Below are positions 1 to 14,800 of a stretch of DNA of 64,000 nt, piece by piece. The first letter of the stretch is position 1, and every line of letters starts with the position of its first letter. Made by a program: the position numbers and the translations under genes. The stretch is taken from assembly GCA_963402885.1 (NCBI GenBank), contig OY727096.1, forward strand, positions 28,067,820 to 28,131,819, read 5' to 3'. The stretch is from Antedon bifida (taxonomy: Eukaryota; Echinodermata; Crinoidea; Comatulida; Antedonidae). Below the pieces are notes generated by a model, which was not told the DNA's origin, ran no database searches, and saw only the letters and a program-made list of their open reading frames with translations.

Positions 1-3000
1 ATTAAGAAAATAAAAATACACTTGTCTAGGTAGTAGTAGTGGTAGGTTAGGCCTTAGCGATTAAAAAATTACACAATCGGAGACTATATTTTGTCAATTA
101 GATCATGATTCGGTACTTAATTGTCCTGATTGTCAATTTATTTAAACTTTATATATTATGTAATTGTATGTATATTCTGGAATTGCCACTAAATTTCTTG
201 ACTTAATTTTCTTCTCTTCGATACTACTCTTAGAACAAACTGAGTAACATTATATTATTAGTATATATAGTCAGTGAAAACAACAAAATGACACTAATGT
301 GACTACAGATACTATGAATTTGAAATGGATTTTGGGTTTTTTTTTAAGTGACACAGTAATAATACTAATGTTTAACCTTATTCAATGAACTACTAATCTC
401 ATCTCATAAGTCAAGATGTAGAAAAAAGAAGCAATATTGAGCTTTTATTTCAGGATGTGGAGAAAAAAAAAAAGATGGTAATTTTATGCAAAGATTTATC
501 TGCACACATGCGTATAGGCCCAGTATACAACATTTTAGCACACAGTCTTCATTTGTACCATCTTCTGTACATTTTGACATACTTTTCATCTTTTGTTTTT
601 TGTGCAGTGCAAGCCATGTCATTTCCTCTTGTTGCAGGATAAAATAAATGTTTGTTTTATTCTATCTTTTTATTCTCATCTGTGCTCTAGAGCTTGAGGA
701 TGTGGCCTAAGTCCTCAATAGTCATTGTCTAATTATTATTAATGCACTTAACATTTTATAATTTAATTATAAAATGTCTAATGTTCCATTGATGACACAC
801 AAATGTATGAAGGCTAGAGTTAATATTAATTATACAATACAATATTTGTAGAAAATATATACATTATGTATATTTTCTAATATGTATATATTATACTGCC
901 AGTTTCTTTGTATGTGTAGATATATTTAGAATTAGTACACTATTACGCCAGTGAATGTTTTACTTACTAAATGTAATCTCACAAAAATAAGAATCAAGGC
1001 TATTATTTAATCATCTACAACAAAATATAAAGCGGAAGTACATTGCTCATGGCTGCCATAGAAAAAACTTCTTATCATTTTTAGGTTATCAAATTTAAAT
1101 TATAGTCTTTCGAGTCTCATCCCGATTGAGTAGTTGGTCGCTGTGCACATGTAGTGTAATCAACCACTCCTGAGTATCCATAATTTTGCATGATACCATG
1201 TTATATTGGTGTAGAATTATAATCAAATATTATCTTACAGTTAAAACAATTATATGAACAAAAAAAAGTTTAAAACGGGTCATTAAATTTTACTTTTTAA
1301 GTACACATTTTATTTTCCAAACTTTTATTTCTGCTCAGATAAAAAAAAAACGGAAATCCACTGTCGCCAGAAACACTTGCGGCTATATCAATTTTTTTAT
1401 TTTGTTTTTGACATTGATTGATAGAGTTAAATATTACTAAGCTACAATCACTTCTTATCTTTTCTAACAATTATTTCCTAAAAACTACAAAAAAGACTTA
1501 ATTGTCTAAAAAAAGTATATCGTTATCACTGTTTAAGTAAAACAGCCTCTCAGTTTTTCATTATTCAATGACGCTTGCAAAAAAAATAAATGAATCTCCC
1601 GGACAGTTTTAAAACTTGACACCAAGGGGGAGGGATTTTCCCAATGGACGTTCGTCTAACCCTTTTCAAGGTCCTTTCTCGTTCCTTATAATTTGTCTCG
1701 CTCCCCTGCCTATCTTTATTTCCCTTCACTGTTTCTGTGTCAATCACATGGTCTATGTCCCCCTTCTCCTGTATCTTTGACCCTTTTCTATTAAACAAGC
1801 TGTTTACCCCTTGTACCAATTGTCTCCGCCTGTTTCAATACTACCACAGATGTTACGTTCCCCTGGCACCCTTATTCTATTAGTTCTATCCCCACTTCCT
1901 TACAGATGTTTTACTCCCTCGACGCTCCCATTTTACCCCCAATTTATCGTCCCAATTTCTTAATATCTCAACTGACCATATGTTCTCTGATGCTATCTCT
2001 TTTTTACCCATGTTTTGTTTAGTCATTTTAATTTGTCATTTGATTGAGGTGGATACTGAATCCATCTTTGTCCCGCGTACCCATTGCTCAATTCACCCAT
2101 TTCTGTTTTTTATTTACGTCTGTCTTAATTTTGTTGCTTTTATTTCTCCTGTGTGCTTATGTCTACATGTCACCCATGTTTCTCTTTTGTTTTGTCCATC
2201 TTAATTTCAATTTATAATTTGTTTACCGCTTTTTTTCTCTGTGTCACCCAGGTCTTGTCATATTTTATCAAATTTTAATCGTGATCGATTTTTTCTTCGG
2301 TTTCTTTATTGGTGATTTGTCCGTTTAAATCTTGTTGTTGATCTTTTACGCCACCTTGTCACCAATACTTTAGTCATTGTTGTTGTCAACTTTATTTTAA
2401 ACCTTTTAGTTTTAATCATTTAGTTTTATTGCATGTTGAAACCACTCTTATGATTTTTAAAGTTCAATTCGCCTTTTTTAATTTTCCTAATGTACACCCT
2501 ATGTTCATTTGAATTTTTTAAATAATATAATTTGTTTTTAAAAGTGACTTTTTGGTTAAAATTTAACAATACTGTAAATGTTGTCAAATAAATGATGAAA
2601 AAATAGTTTGGAAGTTAAGTTTTCATTAGTTTTAATTAAAGTTAATAGACGGATGTTTTTTTTAAATGCCACAAATTTTATTTATGGCAAATTTTGGTAT
2701 TATAGATTAGTTTTGATCTGTTTTATGAGAACCTTTAGCTTGACCAATGTGGCTACTTTAATGATGCTCCTAATTTACATTTTGTTTGTTTCAAATATGC
2801 ATGACAAGGCAAGTTTAGCTACCTAATAAAATAACATGGGTAATTTTCTTCTACGAACGCAACCTGTATCGTACACAGATATTAAAATCTGGACTGACAT
2901 CACTTGTAACACCAATAGGGTATGACAAAACTGTTGTTATGGTAACAGGTGGTTGATTTTTAAGGCATACAGGTGTCCTAGTTAATGAAGCAAGACCAAT

Positions 3001-3493
3001 GACCTGACATACCAAACACACGGGTGATGACAGCTATCTCTTTCATGTGTCACGGTCAGTCACAGTGTGTACCTACTTTTATTGCTTCCTTTAGCTATGG
3101 ACAGTTATTGTGTTTTCAGGCACACATGTAATATAGGCCTCTTGCTGACTTATTCAGACATGAATATGCAATAATTATTTGTTGATTCTGCCCACATGCA
3201 TTTTATACAGGTCACTCTGCCTTATAAATTATAGTAATGAATGTTTTCATTTCAGTTGTTCAAATCATCTGGCTGACGGGGTCAGCTTTTATAGTGACTA
3301 GTGTAGCAAACTGCTTCATTTAGTTTGCAATATTTGATATAGATTAATCTTTCAACACTTTCATCATCACCTAAAACCTACAAATAGTTCATGACAAAAT
3401 ATTTTAAATATGGGGCTCTATTAGGGTGCATTTATAAAGTTCCGGGGACATCCTGATGAAACTTGGTCATTAACCATTCTATATTGTGTCTTC

Positions 3494-3580
3494 AAAGCTT
3501 GGTTCCCACTAGCGATGCAACGCAACGACGTAATGCAACTTAAGTTATTTCAACCACAAGCGATGGATTATTCGAACAAT
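3494..3580 (+). mobile_element. Family B foldback element, 5' part only
   Basis: It begins AAAGCTTGGTTCCCACTAG followed by CGCAACG-type repeats and the internal CAAGCGATGGATTATTCGAA that other family B copies carry in their centre. The right-hand inverted repeat (CTAGTGGGAACCAAGC) is missing, so this is a truncated copy. Compare the fuller copies at 14543, 44461 and 56192. Confidence 0.7.
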
Positions 3581-4369
3581 GTATAACTTGAAACTTTGCG
3601 GGGTTTCTAGTAGAGACAGCTATACTACATATTGTAAATATTTTCCTTTGTTATTTCAATGAAAGATCGTGCTTATTGATAATGTTAACACATACAGTAG
3701 TAGTGATGATGTTATTTCTGTGACAAAATGCATTTTTTTAAAGTTTAGTTCCTAAAAAGAACTTAAAAACATTAAATAAAATTAATTTCAGTAGGTTTGA
3801 TGAAAAGCTTCCGTAGTGAATTAACCCGGAAGCAGGTGTGGGTGGATCCATAATTTGTGGTTTACCAGGTTTTCAATAATTTTAGGCTAAATCATATTTT
3901 TCAGCAGCTTATTTATCTTCATTTCCATTTGGCCATAATTGGCCTAATTTCTGTAGCAATTAAGGATGTTCCATAATATTGCTTGTGAACCTTGTACCAC
4001 CAGGTTGCAAAAATTAAACGAAGGATCAGTTGACCAGATTAGGGAATGCTAACAGTTCCTTTGATAACAAATCATCTCCTAGTATTTAACTTATTTTTTT
4101 GTGTTTTTTTTTTGTGTTTTTTTTTAAGGCAAATTATCAAGGATAAATATAAGCAAATTCATTCAATATTCTAAAGGTCATAAATGTGTGTGAACAAGCA
4201 GCTTTGGCAACATGAATTAGGAAAGATACCCAGTTCAGGGCGGTTCCTTCCCGGAGGAAGTTCAATGTACAAAACCTTCCTCGTACAATTTCAATCATTT
4301 GAATGCGTGCAATAGCATAAACATGTATGAACAACATGTACACATATGTTATATGAACAAATCTCTCTC

Positions 4370-4507
4370 TAATGCTCTGTCTACACTATCAAACTAGTTT
4401 GACAAAAAGAAGTGTGATGTGCCCATATATGGATACAATGATGTCACATCACTACCATATTTTAGCAGCTTTTCTCACAATAGCTTGATAGTGTAGACAG
4501 AGCTTTA
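4370..4507. mobile_element. Family A MITE, complete copy
   Basis: The left end reads TAATGCTCTGTCTACACTAT and the right end is its inverse, ATAGTGTAGACAGAGCTTTA. The interior has its own partial dyad (GTGATGTGCCCATATATGG against CCATATTTTAG). It is about 138 bp with no coding capacity. The flanking TA at both ends is compatible with a TA target duplication of the Tc1/mariner type, which is inference. Confidence 0.85.
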
Positions 4508-5054
4508 TAGTACTAGGTTTAGTGTGTCCATGGGTGAATAGCTATTGAATCAAGTACAAATTCTAGAAACTATTCTAGTTATTCAAGTTAGATAACAAAA
4601 TGAATAGTGGTTTATCATATGATAGTACACTGTCAATTTTTTTCTTCCAAAAACAATATTCGGTAGTCTTAGATTACAGTACCTGGGAAATGTTCCTGTT
4701 GTAAATCACATCGCAGAAAACATTCAAAAAATGCGTGGGCTAAATAAAATATCACATTGTCAAAGAACAATTTCCGCTCTAATGTATCAAACATACACCA
4801 CAACAATGAATCAGCCTCCCATCTTCTATCATATCATTAAATTATACTTGATATTTTTATTGACAAGAATGTGATTTATATATTTTCTTAATTGTTGAAT
4901 TGAATATGAAAACAAATTATCGAAATTCTTGACATTCTCATTTCTCAAGGTTATAAAACATTACATCCTCAACAGGTGTTTGGTGTAAGAAGTTCAAGAT
5001 TGATTTTTTTTTTTTGGTAGGATGTTTCTAGGCCCATAATTCCAATGTTTTTTT

Positions 5055-5125
5055 GCACTACTAAGGTATGGTACAGGTGGTTAGTATGGTTATCTGGTTG
5101 ACCGATAGGTTCAAGGCCCAGTTAC
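5055..5125 (+). repeat. Possible tRNA-derived (SINE head) remnant
   Basis: GGTGGTTAGTATGG is followed about 30 bp later by GATAGGTTCAAGGCCC. These resemble, respectively, an RNA polymerase III A box and a B box (family consensus GGTTCRANNCC). The clover-leaf arms do not pair cleanly, so I do not call a tRNA gene. It could be a decayed SINE head. Confidence 0.25.
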
Positions 5126-5848
5126 CACTAGAAGATAATTTTTAAATCAATCAAATTGTTTTTTATATTATTTTTAACGTAACATAATCTTTTTTTAGGA
5201 ACGTTTTTCGAGAATATTTAATAGACCTATTTTTATTGCTCTATTTCACAGTTTTGCCATCAATTTAATCTTAAAATGTTATATTTAGCATCATATCGGT
5301 TTCAGAAATTGCATTTTTGGAGGATATTTAAAACTATTTTTAAATTTCTCTATCTATTTTGACGTTGATGGTTCTGGAACAGTTTTAAGTGACACTTTGT
5401 ATTCATTGATCCTTTGAGAAACAATTGATTATCTCTTTTACAGTGTCTTTTCTAAATCCAAAAATGTTTGTGTTTTCGGTGTTCGTTTTGCCTTCCTACT
5501 TGTCATGTTTATTCATTCTTTTTCCATAAATTTCTGTCTGCCATTGCTACAGCAAAGTCTTCTCTGGAATGCTGGTGTCCATCTCCAATGCATTAGAACA
5601 TGTCGAGTGTTGGTCTTTCCTGGTTTTGCTAGCCCATGTTTGAGTTGTCATAGTAGAACATCTGAGATTACCTCTTCTTTGCTATGAAAACAATTTGCCC
5701 TGCCAATCTTTGTTTCAGAGATTCTTCAGTATGGCCAAATAGCCATATAATGTTTCATTACTGCCTCGTTGCTGCCATGTGATGTATATTGTAGTCTGTG
5801 TAGCATCTTTCCAGCATCACTTTATAATTTCTGTTATTTCTTCTTTAG

Positions 5849-8800
5849 TGGCATCGAACCCAGACCACGACTGAGACAGATGGATTTCAAGTGAAAAGAC
5901 CAGGAGACCAGAATGTGAAATGTACACTACTTCTGCTGCTTGATCACCAGGTAAAAAAAATGTATAACATTTAGCATGGAAATTATTCCATTGAAATTAT
6001 TCCATATTAATCATTCCTTGAGAGTTTTATATTCCATATGAATTATTCCTTGGGAATTATTCCATGGGAATTCATCCTTAGGAATTATTCCATGGGAATT
6101 ATTCCCTGGGAATTATTCCATATTAATCATTCCCTGAGAGTTATTCCATATGAATTATTCCCTGGGAATTATTCCATATTAATCATTCCCTGGGAGTTAT
6201 TCCATATGAATTATTCCTTGGGAATTATTCCATGGGAATTCATCCTTAGGAATTATCCCATGGGAATTATTCCCTGGGAATTAGTTCATGGGAATTATTC
6301 CTTGGGAATTATTCCTTAAGAATTATACCATTTGAATTATTCCATGGAAATTAGTCTATGAGAATATTCCATGGGAATTATTCTATGGTAATTATTCCTT
6401 GGGAATTATTCCATATGAATTATTCCCTAGGAATTATTCTATTTGAATTATTCCTTAGGAATTATTCCATGGAAATTATTTAAAATGTTTACAAATTTGT
6501 TTTCCCAAATAACCATTAGAAATAGTTAGGTCAAGACAATTGTAGTCCCAGCATCATCAGTAGCCCTTACACCTTCCACAGCATTTTCCTGTTAAATAAC
6601 ACTCCAATACCAATTGTGTGTTTTTAACTGTTATTACCTCCTCTAAAGAGAAACTTGTCTATTAGTATTAGCAAGATTACTTCAAAATTACTTAACCACT
6701 TACGGATTTCAACCAAACTAAAGATAGACCTTAGTCTACAGAACACTTAACATTTGGAGGTTCTGTATACACACATTAGTTACATGATCTATGTACGATT
6801 TTAAAAAATCATGTTTTTAGTTATATCTTAACATCATAAATACACCATATTTAGCACTCACAAATTTCAGGTCATATCATCATACAAGATCTGCTCTTGT
6901 TTTTATTTATGTGTTTATTTGTATTTTGTCCCATTTCTGCTGCCAATAAAAAATATAGTAATTTATTCACACATTATTTAATCAGTTTATTTACTCGCAT
7001 CAAAAACAGACCCAATCTTATTCCTAAATTTTGAATTCATAAATCAACATTTTACCTGATTTATTGTAAGAATTTTGCCCCAGAAAAAAGATTGCAGTGT
7101 ACCATCAATCAAACAAGACTGTAACTAAAACGAAAAATTTTAGTGTGCCCCTATTTTTTTATACAAATATAAAAATGTATTTACTCTGGAATGTTCTTTC
7201 ATCAATAGGATCATAAGCAGTTAAGTACTGTCAACTCGTCCATGCATGTAATTTTGCTAGGTTGGAATATCCACCTTCAAAAAAGCCTAAAGCTGGAGGT
7301 TTACGACCTTCTACCTACCCCAGCTTATTTTAAAACCTTCTACCTAGCCAAGCTTATTTAAAAATCTTCCACCTAGCCCAGCTTATTTTAAAACCTTCTA
7401 CTTAGCCCAGCTTATTTTAAAACTTTCTACCTAGCCCAGCTTTTAAAAATCTTCCACCCAGCCTAGCTTATTTCAAGGCCTTCCATCTAGCATAACGGTT
7501 ATTTTAAGGCCGTACTTGTTGGCAGCCACCCTTAGACTTCTCTACCTATATCCCAACCACTGGAGTGGCCTAAACTTTTTTTTCCAGATAGTTTTCTAAA
7601 TAAAATTGCATATAGTTGGGAAGAATTTAAGTTATGGTATGAGACGAGAATACAATAGTGTCTATGAGAGTACTGTGTGAGCTTTCATGAAGCCAAATGT
7701 AACAATTTAAATAATAACCTGACTTTTAGATTATTTGTATTGGAAATCTTCTCCGGGTGTGTCTTTCCTAAATCTGCTAGGGCTCACAAACTATTACTGT
7801 ATGTCTCCCAAATTGTAGCATGATCAGTATGCATGGTCACTATGTATAATCACTATGCATGATCACTGTATAATCATGTATGATCACTATGCATAATCAC
7901 TGTGTATGGTAACTATGCATGATCACTATGCATGATCACTATGCATGATCACTATGTATGATCACTATGCATGATTAGACAAAATAAACATTATAATGAG
8001 ATGATTGGAGGAAAGAGATGGAAATGAACTGGCTAAACATAACATATCCTGCAACAGATCTCAGCGTGTGTACCTTTAATTACCCATAACAGTACAATTA
8101 CAGCCCTTGTCAATTGAGGTTATAGTTCAACCTAATTGATGGGTGAAGGCTGCCCCCGTGGTTTTAACATCTTTTTACAACACGATTATTTGTTGTTTAT
8201 AATTAATAATCGGTGTAATTTTAGGAGCGTATGATATGGAATTAGAAAATAAATGTGAAACGGAAATTTGTTAATAAGGTGGAATACTATAGTAAATTTA
8301 TTACCATAGTAAAATTTATGGTATTTGTAATTTTACATAAAAAATCTTAATCAGAGTAATGAAGTGATTATTTTTATCATATTACTTTTACGTTATATTA
8401 TAATTAACAATGTTAAAAAGCTACTTAATCATGTAAAATTTGCTTTTTAATTTTAGGGCGAAGGAATGGTAGAGATGCAATCTCTGTTTTCAATATATCT
8501 GCACTAGTACGCGCCACCACAGGGTTTCCCCACCCCCGGCCGACTCTCTCCTCTCACGTGTAAAATTAAAATATAACGCCGTCTGTAGAGTAGAAAGTAG
8601 AACTAGTTTTGATTTGATTGAATTTTTACTGTATTTTATCACATCTTAATATTAATTGTGTTGTAATTTTTTTTTTTGGATTCAGGGAGAATTTATTTTA
8701 TTATACTACCATTTGTTTGTTTACAAAAATAAACGCCTCCCTCGAATAAATGCCTCCCTCAAATAGACAGCCCCCTAAACACCCTCCCTCCCAAATAAAC

Positions 8801-11800
8801 GCGAATAAATAACAGTATATGGTGCTGCTTCACACCTCATTACACTGGTCCTTTTAGAGTGAGTGAGTCGTTGAAATCGCACCTGCTACACCGACATCAA
8901 AGGTTAAAATACCTTACATAATATTCATTAATTGTAACCATGTTTTCGTTAAGTGTTTCGTTAAGTGAATGTAATCACAGGAAACGTGTCGTTAAATCGG
9001 CGTATTTCTTCCCTTCGTTTCTGTTTACCCACTTAATGTGATGTACACCAATAACGATAGTTATCTTGTTGAATGAGGTCAGACGACTGGTATTGCGGTC
9101 ACACCATTTCATCAATATACCGCCTTCTTCTGATTAATTTTGATTTGTACACTATACAACGTCTCCGCCGGGGGAATTATTTTGGCGCCATGCTTACAAT
9201 TCTGTGGTAAAACCTACAAGTTTCGGAAGTATTGCATAAGACAAAGTAGATTGTACGACAAGCAAAATGATTCCGTTTCGATTTTTTTTTTTTAAATTCC
9301 ATCAGATCACTATTTTGACTCACTGACAGAGAATATACAAATTCACTAATTTTCCTAAATTGGTATGTTCTAGTTTTTTAAATGGATAAACCTTATCCTG
9401 TGTGTTTTCTCAAATAATCTTGGCTGGCAACAATTTTTTCAATGATTGCTGACGCAATTGAAATCAACTTTAAATGACAGAACAAGTATTAAGTGGTTTT
9501 TGAATAGGGGGAAGATTATTGACGTTTTCTCTAGGGGTTATAATAGACAATGGTAATGTGTATCACAGGATAAAATTAGAATTATCTCCCTCCTATATCT
9601 AACAGTTGCCAAGTGACTATTTGTGAGGCCACACTTACAACACTATGCCAATCTTAAATTGTGAACTAGGTCAGGACATCATGTACTCTTTTGATTTGTC
9701 TCCAAAATAACATCCTCCTATATTTTTATGTTATGTTAAAGAAAAAAAAATTGTAAACGTCACATAATAGTTTTTCAGTTTTTTCAAAAATTGGATTGGG
9801 GAAAAATTATTTACCTGAACAAACTGCAATTTAATGCAAAAAAAGTCAAAATGGGTTTTTGATGGAATCGGCAGATTAATTGAATCAAATTTACTTTCAA
9901 ACGGGTACAAGAATAAACGAATATGGAATAGGGAAAATATTTTCGTTCGTTCGTTCTATTCAACTTGGCCAATCTTTCAACTCATAAAAATATTCTCCCC
10001 ATTCTAATTATAAACTAAATCATAAATTAAATTTTTTTACACCCACAGACATCCCTTCGTGATGTCTCCTATTCGTAATTTTTTAAAGTTTATTGTAGTA
10101 CAGAATGTGAAGAAATTGTTAATTAAGTTTCTGGCAATGACCTTGATTACGATAAAAAGTTTGAGAAAATGCTTTTGTTGCGATAGAATTGATTTGTTCA
10201 TTCATGCATTTGTGATGCACACCACCCTCATTAAGGTGAGTGAGAACAACAACCAGGAAATACTTATCTACGAATTTGGATAAATTGTTTGAAAAACTAA
10301 AACGAATGACTGCGCAGCATTCAGGGAATTGTCCGCAGGAGTAATCAGGCAACGACCACTGCTGGGATCATGACCTCCTGTTACCATTGTCCGAAAAAGT
10401 CTATTAACACTTTAGCTTCACGCTCCAACTAGGATCACATGACTCAAGGTTAAGCTAGGTTACTGTACTTTAATTAAAAGTCAAGATATTCCAAATTTCC
10501 CCACACGTAAAATTTTGAAATTACATTTTCTCCACTTAAAATTACTACATTATGATTAAAAGATACACCATACTGTGTTCTAAAGTTTCCTCCATGGTTC
10601 TACTAATAAAAAGTAGAAAACAAAATTCCAGAAGAAACAAGCAAAGTTTATTTACTGGTTTATTGTGCTAGTATAATATTGATATTTTTCTATATATATG
10701 CATATTTGCTTGTTTTTTAGCAGACTCTTTCTGAATGGTCTTCTAGAATGATCACTCTCAAATTAATTCTCTATTGGTACTCTTTGATCTTCCTCGTAAC
10801 TACTTCTTCTCCACAATTCTCCATACTATTTCTCCTTCCTCAAACTTTCCTTCTTCTTCACACACCATACTCATTCTTCTAACCAACACTCTTTTTCTCC
10901 CTCACATACTCTTTCTTCTCTGCCAAACTCTTTCTTCTTCCTCACATACTCTTTCTTTTCTGCCACACTCTTTCTTCTCCCTCACATACTATTTCTTCTC
11001 TGCCACACTCTTCTCCCTCAGACACTTTTTCTTCTCTGCCAAACTTTCTTCTCCCTCACATAATATTTCTTCTCTGCCACACTCTTCTCCCTCAGACAAC
11101 CTTTCTTCTCTGCCAAACTTTCTTCTCCCTCACATACTATTTCTTCTCTGTCAGACTCTTTCTTCTCTGCCCTAAAACCTTTTCTTCTTCCTCACACACT
11201 CTTTCTTCTCCTTCACATACTCTTTCATCTCTGCCATACTCTTTCTTCTCCCTTGCATACTATTTCTTCTCTGCCACACTCTTTCTTCTCCCTCACACAC
11301 TTTTTCTTCTCCTTCTTATACTTTTCTTCTCTGCCATACTCTTCTCCCTCACATACTATTTCTACTGGAAAGTATATTTAACAGAATCCCTTGTGTGTGT
11401 CATGCACTCATTATTAGGATGATAATAATTCGCTTAACACTCTTTGAGGTATGTTGTTAAATTTCGGTTCACGTCATTTTTCATGTTTCATTTTCCTTTT
11501 TAAAAATATTTTAAATTCTAAAAAGTCATAAAGAATTTATAATAGACCAAATTGATATATCACAAATTTAATATTTTTTCTTTATTCTTTTTACAAATCA
11601 AAGAGTTCTCAAGTATCTCACCCCATAATTTTAAAAGCAAGAGAAAGATGCAAAACTTTGGTAAATCTATTCTTTAATACAATATGGGTATATAATCTCC
11701 CTCCCTAATTTTCAGCAAGTTTTGTACCTAAGCCCCATAGGATTACAATTGATCATATGCAATATAAATTTAAAACTAGAAAACACTAATAAACATGTAA

Positions 11801-14800
11801 AAATCGTTTTTTTTTTATTTGAAAAATAAGAAATCGCTTCCTAGTATATGTAGGCCTATTTTTAGGTTTTGAAAGCATATAATAAAATTTTGAGGTTTAA
11901 AGCCTGGTGTGTAGACAGATAAAAACCTGAGTTGGTCAAGGATTTTGGCACGTTTTGTGTTTAGGTTGTATACACACACAACAGAGACTACTAACTAATC
12001 TTCAACTTATCTATGTAGAACTAGTTTTATTCATTGTCAAAATGTATGTCGAAAGTTAAAATTCATTGCACTTTTTCAAATCTCTTTTTGGTGCTAAATA
12101 ATATAATAATAATAATGCTCTTGACATTTCGAAGGTAACATTTATAGGCTCATTCAGAGTCAAGGTAATAAAAGCAAAGCCATTATAATATAAATTCATG
12201 CTGCTGATTTATATAAAAAATAATTTTGCTTGATTCAAGGTCAAGATACTTGTAAAATTTTGTTTAAAATGACTTTTAAATGGGACAAAATATTATGTTT
12301 ATTATTTATTTGTTAGCTTGTTAACAGGTGTTGTGTCTGTAACCATATTATTGTTGTAATATATTATAATTATTATTTTTAAAATTATTAATTTTTATTG
12401 GTAGAACCACTTTTGTTTAATATTGTTATGATTTATAAATAATAATATACAAAATTAGATTCTTGAAAAAGAAATGAAATAAATGTTGGGACAGTGTAAA
12501 AAATATTCTGCATTTACTGCAGTAATTACATTTTGTTTACTATTTAACCTGTCTATTAGCAATGATTTAGTAAGTTTTATTTAGGGTAAATCATACGTAC
12601 TGTTGATTGCAGTGAATAAATACTTCAAACTTCAATATTGAAAAAAAACTCCTACCGTATTGCTGTAAAGAAATATACTGCAGTAACTGCAGTAGAATGA
12701 TATTGACATGCATCATTATTTATAGCATGGCATCATTGTGTAACCAGTGTACCTTGGATCTTTTAGGTGACTACTGAAGAAAAGTTGTTATCTGTAGGTG
12801 GGTTGGCTAAACACACATACCTGTATGTTCAATTCAATTCAATTCAAAATTCTTTAATCATCCCACATGGGGCAATTCAAATAAAAAGGTCTGGATTAAA
12901 ATGATCTTACAAAATACAAAAATATCACAATACACACATAATAACAAGAGTCAAAGGAATGTAGGAATTTATGAATTAAACAAATCTAAAATTTGTTATA
13001 CCATCCTTTTACATTAATTTGATTTATTGAATATGATTAATTTAAACAATTTCATGAATAGATAATGAATTTGAACTGTAAAATAATTTGATTTTTGGCT
13101 AGTGTGAAATAGAATGAAAAGTTTGAACGCCTAAAGTTAGTCATAGTTTTGAGGTTGTGAGGGCAGCAGACAGCATTACAATATTTATTGTTTACAAAAT
13201 AGACAAATTATCAATAATTATTGTCGTAAAAGTGATAGGTTTATTGGGAATGCTGATTGTTTTTCGCAACAAATTATTTCAGAGGGAATATTTTATTAGT
13301 GTTCAAGATGCAAGATTTTTACGTTCGTTCCGGTCATCTTGTTAAATATTTAGGAGCCTCAATCTCAGATCATTAAAATATAATAATGCCGGCAAGTCTT
13401 TGAAGTTTATTTATTGCTCTTCATGCGAATGGCAGATGAAAAGTTCCGGTTAAGTTGAAGGGTCAATTTCTTAAAGCTGATTTTTGTTACCTAGATATGC
13501 GATTTATTATTTCTTTTAATATATTAAGCATGATATTAGAATTTTGATTTTTTGGGAAATAACAATGATTTTCACTTATAAAAAAGTCAAATAGATTATA
13601 TTTAACCATTGACTTCAAGATAATGGGCTTCAGGTTAACTAATTTCAAAACTATTTTTATGGTTTTATAAGGTAAAAAAACAAATTTTTTAAAATCCAAT
13701 TTTTGGTCAAAATGAATAACTATTGTATTATATGTGACATTAAAATTCAACAAAACATTTAGATTCAATATTGATTTATAATAATAAAACTTGCATTGAA
13801 AATGATAATTTATATTAAATTTTAGGGTCAAAATATGTTTTAAAAAGTAAATTGTTTATTTTAATTTTATTCCAAATTTTCCTTTTTAGTAACAAATTAT
13901 TGGAAGTCATAAAATTTGTAAAAAAAATCTTAGTATTTATTGATAGTACTTTTATAATAATATACATTATAAAATCGTTTGTACATTATCCAAAAAATGT
14001 AATTTAATGTCTGTTCTCTAAAACTCGGCCACTGCAAAAAGACAGTAATCTCGTACCAGTCACTCATTAGGAGTTACTGTTAGAGAAACAACCGTCAGCT
14101 GTTGGCCAACTCGAACTACTTTCTAAAGCGGTCTCTTCGCACAGCTAGGGTCAGTCATCTGGCCATGCCCTTCAAAAAGTGCGAGAAAATTAAAGCCTGG
14201 GTTTCGTTGGTGATTACGCAGACTACATAAATTATGTATTATTATTGCGGTAATGTGTTATGGCCATTAACCTCTGTCAGGCAGCATTATATTTTGTGTC
14301 AGGATATTTTAACTAATGCTGTTTTAATTTTTTATTTATTATTGGAAAATATTGAGGTAAATTGAAATCATAACCATTTTATCTTATTAAAGATGTATTG
14401 TCTCCCTGAAAAAATAAATCTTAAACATTTTTGTTGAATATGCAATTTTTAATGTCGCATAATAGATTGAAAAAAAATGTATTTACCGGAAAAAACTGTA
14501 ATTTAAAGCAAAAACAATACAATACGTCGTACATTTAAGGCTTAAGGTTTGTTCTCACTGGAGACACAACGCAAGCGAAAAATGACTATTCAAATAATCC
14601 ATCGCTTGTGATTGGTCAAATCACTTGTGTTGCGTCTCTAGTGCGAACCAAGTTTTAGGCAGTGGAGTTGTTGTACATTCATCAGTTACAGCCCTGGTTC
14701 TAGGTCGGGATTGAACCAGGGAAGGCAAACCTATTAACGACTCCACTCCTTAAATATTTGAATATATGATTACCATAGACCAATCAAGGTGGTTACATTC

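Larger units (their letters stand above)
1..5848. other. Non-coding; probably SMARCD intron
   Basis: No exon was recognised on either strand. Since the first SMARCD exon in the window begins at 5849 in the middle of the protein, this stretch is probably part of the preceding intron, at least 5.8 kb long. I searched for the block encoding the conserved segment just upstream of WHRT in SMARCD proteins and did not find it. The sequence is AT-rich. Positions 1670-2350 are pyrimidine-rich. A partial family B element lies near 3494 and a complete family A element at 4370-4507; otherwise I see nothing. Confidence 0.55.

Noticed and set aside
5055..5125. Functional tRNA gene
   Set aside because: A- and B-box-like words exist, but acceptor and anticodon arms do not pair; kept only as a low-confidence SINE-like remnant.
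10774..11175. 133-codon open frame as a gene
   Set aside because: Pure translation of a polypyrimidine tandem array; Ser/Leu/Phe/Pro/His low complexity; no homology expected.
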